The notes under the pieces are model-generated. The model made no database searches, was not told the origin of the DNA, and saw only the letters and a program-made list of their open reading frames with translations. A DNA stretch of 64,000 nt. It comes from Candidatus Izemoplasmatales bacterium (GTDB taxonomy: Bacteria > Bacillota_I > Bacilli_A > Izemoplasmatales > Hujiaoplasmataceae). The position numbers and the translations under genes were made by a program. Of this stretch, positions 59,853-64,000 are shown piece after piece (the first letter of the stretch is position 1; each line of letters begins with the position of its first letter). Where the stretch lies: positions 124,001 to 188,000 of the forward strand of contig JAQVVR010000001.1 in NCBI GenBank assembly GCA_028698875.1, given 5' to 3'.

Positions 59853-60395
59853 TTATTTTTCGTCTTCAAGTACAAAATATGGTCGTTGATCACTATAAAT
59901 TGCATTGGCAACAAGGCTCTGCGGAAAAGATTTGATTTTCATATTTAGTTGATTAACAAGTGAATTGTAATACTCACTAGCGATTTTAAGATTTTCTTTG
60001 TTGTCAGATAGAGATACAAATAAATCCTTTGGAAACCAATCAAAAGATATTTTTTTATTTGACACAACCCAATTGGTAATCGTATTCATCTGCTTTATCA
60101 TTCTTGCTCGGTCCGACAGAGTAGCATTCTGCGGAATTTCTTTAAACCATTGACGAATTTCATTTATAGTATTGGGTTCAAATTCATCGTCATTATTTAT
60201 TATCGTGATGATATTGACGATTATTGCTATTCGTTTTTGTATGGCAACGTCAATTCCGGATTCAGCCTCATTGATTCTTACTTCCAATTGGTGGATACTC
60301 CGTATCGTCAAAAAATACCATAAAATGATAAAAATTATCAAAGCAACCGCAATTATGGCAATTATATCGTTGATATACAATGTCATAAAAATCAT
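59853..60395 (-). CDS. lemA: LemA family protein
   Basis: 180 aa from ATG 60395, after GGGAGGAAG; the frame extends 7 codons upstream without a site. One N-terminal helix (about 6-28) anchors a helical outer domain. The LemA pattern is seen in EAESGIDVAIQKR, a long helix pair, and SEYYNSLVNQLN with FPQSLVA. LemA proteins of many bacteria have no known enzymatic role. It is more divergent than usual in the middle. The neighbouring genes give no clue. The 223-base gap to ssb has no other gene. Confidence 0.75.
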   Translation of the reverse strand: MIFMTLYINDIIAIIAVALIIFIILWYFLTIRSIHQLEVRINEAESGIDVAIQKRIAIIVNIITIINNDDEFEPNTINEIRQWFKEIPQNATLSDRARMIKQMNTITNWVVSNKKISFDWFPKDLFVSLSDNKENLKIASEYYNSLVNQLNMKIKSFPQSLVANAIYSDQRPYFVLEDEK

Positions 60396-60439
60396 ATTCT
60401 TCCTCCCATTAAGCATGTGTTTTTAAGCTGGCAAGAAAT

Positions 60440-61933
<1,494 letters not shown>

Positions 61934-61949
61934 TCACCTCGTTTACTAA

Positions 61950-61958
61950 TTATATCAA
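61950..61958 (-). promoter_or_regulatory. Extended -10 promoter of glpK
   Basis: TGATATAAT on the minus strand, about 22 bases before the start codon. The opposite strand has TGTTATAAT (61985-61993) for the lipase-like gene. Confidence 0.55.
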
Positions 61959-62028
61959 AAAGTATTCCATAATTAAACAGAAAATGTTATAATGAAAAAA
62001 ATGACAAACTCAGATAAGAGATGAAAAA

Positions 62029-62952
62029 ATGAATAAAATGATTCTTCATGATTCAGCCAAAAATAACATTCATGTTTATCTGTATGAACCAACCAGCAAG
62101 CCATATAAAGGTGTTGTACAAATTATACACGGTGCTAGCGAACACTTTGCTAGATATGGCCTCTTCGCTGAATTTTTGACTACAAATGGTTACGCGGTTA
62201 TTGGTTCTGATATCCTTGGGCATGGCCTTTCTACTACTACTAATGATTATGTCCACTTCGCTGACAAAAACGGGGCTGATCTCGCCTTTGAATCAGTTAC
62301 TATGGTCAAAGACACCATTGCGGCAATGTTTCCAGGAATCCCTGTATTTTTACTTGGTCATAGCATGGGATCATTCCTAGCTCGGAAAATGATTATCATG
62401 TTTCCCAACTTTTATCAAAAAGCTGTAATTTCCGGTACCACTTTCACTCCAAAAATGACTACTTCCATGGGAATGATGCTTTGCAATATTATTAAAGCTT
62501 TTTATGGACCCAAGCATATTTCACCGATGATCCAAAAAATGGCAATTGATTCCTGCCCGGCTAAGTTGCGCAAAGATGGTATTATAAAAGATCGTGATGT
62601 TGAGTGGCTAACCAAAAATGTCGATATTCAGAATTATTACCACGATTCATTGATGTGTGGTCAGCCTTTTACGGTTTCGGCTAATTGCGATATGTTCAGT
62701 TGGATGGCTTTTGATGACAAACTGGATAATATTCGCCTAGGCAATAAAGAAATGCCTTTATATTTTATGTCAGGAGCCAATGATCCTCTAAGTAACTATG
62801 GTGTTCAAGTGACCAAATTAGTCCATATCTTCCAAAATATGGGATATAAAAATATTACCTTTAAATTGTATGAAAACGATCGACACGAAGTTTTAAATGA
62901 ACTCGATAACCAAGTGGCATACCAGGACATTTTAGCATTCTTTAAAAAGTAA
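62029..62952 (+). CDS. Alpha/beta hydrolase, monoacylglycerol lipase-like
   Basis: 307 aa. IHGASEHFARYG and SDILGHGLSTT are typical of the lysophospholipase/monoglyceride lipase group. The nucleophile is in LGHSMGSF, the acid is the aspartate of SGANDPLSNYG, and the histidine is in NDRHEVLNE. No signal peptide, so cytoplasmic. It probably splits acylglycerols to fatty acid and glycerol, which suits the divergent glpK. Substrate not proved. Confidence 0.87.
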   Translation: MNKMILHDSAKNNIHVYLYEPTSKPYKGVVQIIHGASEHFARYGLFAEFLTTNGYAVIGSDILGHGLSTTTNDYVHFADKNGADLAFESVTMVKDTIAAMFPGIPVFLLGHSMGSFLARKMIIMFPNFYQKAVISGTTFTPKMTTSMGMMLCNIIKAFYGPKHISPMIQKMAIDSCPAKLRKDGIIKDRDVEWLTKNVDIQNYYHDSLMCGQPFTVSANCDMFSWMAFDDKLDNIRLGNKEMPLYFMSGANDPLSNYGVQVTKLVHIFQNMGYKNITFKLYENDRHEVLNELDNQVAYQDILAFFKK

Positions 62953-62980
62953 GGCGGATTATTTTCCGCCTTTTTTTTTG
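62949..62980. terminator. Bidirectional terminator between the lipase-like gene and radC
   Basis: AGGCGGA and TCCGCCT with a short loop and nine T's, between convergent genes. Confidence 0.9.
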
Positions 62981-63645
62981 ATATAGTCGTTGATTGACAC
63001 AAATCTGTTTTTACCGATAATAACATGATCGACAACTTTAATTTGCATCATCGTACCCGCCTCACATATCAACTCAGTCACATCGAGATCCTGTTGCGAA
63101 GGTTCTGGATCGCCGGAGGGGTGGTTATGGACCAAAATCACCGAATATGCCGAATACTTGACAGCGTACTTAAAGATTTCTCGTGGATGAATTAGTGATT
63201 GATTTAGCCCGCCGACAAAGATTTGTTTTTTAGCGATTAATCGTCCTTTTAAATCTAAATATATTGCCATCATTACTTCTTGTTTCAAACCTGCCATTTC
63301 ATCCTTTACAAGATTAAATACTTCAGCGGGTGTTGATATAATCATCATCTGCTTTTCATCCTTTAATGCGCGCTTTCCTAGTTCAAGCGCAGCTAACAAA
63401 GTAATCGCTTTTGCTTTGCCGACACCACGAAAACGTGACAATTCCGCAATGGTTTTATCTTGCAATCCTGATGCCTCTTTAATATCAAAAATGATGTCTT
63501 GGGCAATTTCAATTGCGGAGGCGGAAGTCGTTCCTGTATGCAAAATAATCGCGATTAATTCACAAGTTGATAATGATGAAGCTCCATACTTTTCTAATCG
63601 TTCTCTCGGACGTTCTGCTATTGGCATTTCCTTAATTAAATACAT
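62959..63645 (-). CDS. radC: RadC family JAB-domain protein
   Basis: 228 aa from ATG 63645, after AAGGTGAT. The N-terminus MYLIKEMPIAERPRERL and a helix-hairpin-helix segment (FRGVGKAKAITLLAALELG) precede a JAMM/MPN metalloprotease-like domain with the metal motif HNHPSGDPEPSQQD. Despite its name the protein has no settled role in repair. It lies 47 bases after folC, separated by a strong terminator. Confidence 0.93.
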   Translation of the reverse strand: MYLIKEMPIAERPRERLEKYGASSLSTCELIAIILHTGTTSASAIEIAQDIIFDIKEASGLQDKTIAELSRFRGVGKAKAITLLAALELGKRALKDEKQMMIISTPAEVFNLVKDEMAGLKQEVMMAIYLDLKGRLIAKKQIFVGGLNQSLIHPREIFKYAVKYSAYSVILVHNHPSGDPEPSQQDLDVTELICEAGTMMQIKVVDHVIIGKNRFVSINDYIKKKGGK

Positions 63646-63660
63646 ATTTATCACCTTAAT

Positions 63661-63690
63661 AAAAGCATCGCGAATAATCGCGATGCTTTT
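63661..63690 (-). terminator. Terminator of folC
   Basis: Perfect 13-bp arms AAAAGCATCGCGA and TCGCGATGCTTTT with a 4-nt loop. Confidence 0.9.
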
Positions 63691-63691
63691 A

Positions 63692-64000
63692 TTAATTAGT
63701 AATAACTTTTCGAATCTCCGATATTAAATACAAGGAACCAGAAACTAAAAGCACTTCATTGGTTTTTAGTTTTCTTAACTCCCTAAAAGCTTCCAATACA
63801 TTGTCATCTTGATACTTATGAGGATGCTGACTAGTTTCATATAAAACAGAAGCTTCAGCGCAACGATGATAATCGATTTGCGTCAAATGGAGTTCATCGA
63901 CGAATTCGGCGAGTTTTGTTAGTACCGTTGCATAATCTTTATCTTTCATCATTGTAAACAAACACTTAACGTATTTGCCGGGATAAACAGCGTTTATAGT
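63692..64000 (-). CDS. folC: Folylpolyglutamate synthase, C-terminal fragment (runs off the window)
   Basis: The last 102 codons of a longer gene; the frame is open to the right edge. FTMMKDKDYATVLTKLAE and the end VLLVSGSLYLISEIRK match the C-terminal Mur-ligase-type domain of FolC, where GSLYL is typical. FolC adds glutamates to folates. thyA and folA 5 kb away belong to the same pathway. Identification rests on about 100 residues. Confidence 0.8.
   Translation of the reverse strand, partial: TINAVYPGKYVKCLFTMMKDKDYATVLTKLAEFVDELHLTQIDYHRCAEASVLYETSQHPHKYQDDNVLEAFRELRKLKTNEVLLVSGSLYLISEIRKVITN

Overview
The window is a 64 kb piece of a low-GC, Firmicutes-type chromosome. It is densely coded, with Shine-Dalgarno sites of the AGGAGG type, many intrinsic terminators, and no mobile element, rRNA or CRISPR array. 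TGA is used as a stop (for example nadB, the HAD gene and the GH13 gene), so the Mycoplasma/Spiroplasma code is excluded. The gene set (recU, rarA, an RNase J2-like protein, rplU-rpmA with an extended L27, CIRCE, a TPP riboswitch with thiT, pdp) fits the Bacilli, probably a wall-poor or mollicute-related branch such as Izemoplasmatales, Haloplasmatales or Acholeplasmatales. That placement is inference.

Layout. 0-4.3 kb: the end of a degenerate GGDEF/receiver protein and a HEAT-plus-GT2 membrane glycosyltransferase, which looks like a c-di-GMP-style exopolysaccharide module. 4.4-4.8 kb: three tRNA-Arg genes (TCT, CCT, CCG). 4.9-9 kb: GH3 and GH13 glycosidases. 9-16 kb: a serine hydrolase, a DUF975 membrane protein, L21 leader-rplU-rpmA, galK, a GNAT enzyme, obg, a methyltransferase and ruvA. 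16.4-21.2 kb: asparaginase and a PHP phosphatase-nadB-nadA operon. 21.2-33.7 kb: rarA, an RNase J2-like protein, recU, a PAS-GGDEF-hemerythrin protein, htpG under a CIRCE-like operator, thiT under a TPP riboswitch, a NatAB-like ABC exporter, pyrimidine-nucleoside phosphorylase and a histidine phosphatase. 33.8-35.3 kb: a 5'-nucleotidase lipoprotein.

35.4-47.9 kb is the most unusual part. Two neighbouring paralogues (977 and 2784 aa) each carry a four-helix CvpA-like membrane anchor followed by about 5 or about 23 copies of a roughly 88-residue unit. Their promoters share an identical 11-base segment. A lipoprotein trypsin-like protease is transcribed divergently from the larger one. I know of no described system of this form.

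47.9-52.7 kb: a GH2/GH36 glycosidase operon that can feed the galactokinase at 11.8 kb. 52.7-59.6 kb: an orphan ABC permease, then a long operon thyA-folA-plsC-chrA-chrA-HAD-PAP2-ycxB, preceded by a short ssb. 59.8-64 kb: lemA, glpK with a divergent monoacylglycerol-lipase-like gene, radC, and the 3' part of folC running off the window.

Together the genes suggest a fermentative or microaerobic organism that scavenges nucleosides, glycerol lipids, thiamine and galactosides, makes quinolinate from aspartate, and shows a very large cell-surface protein.
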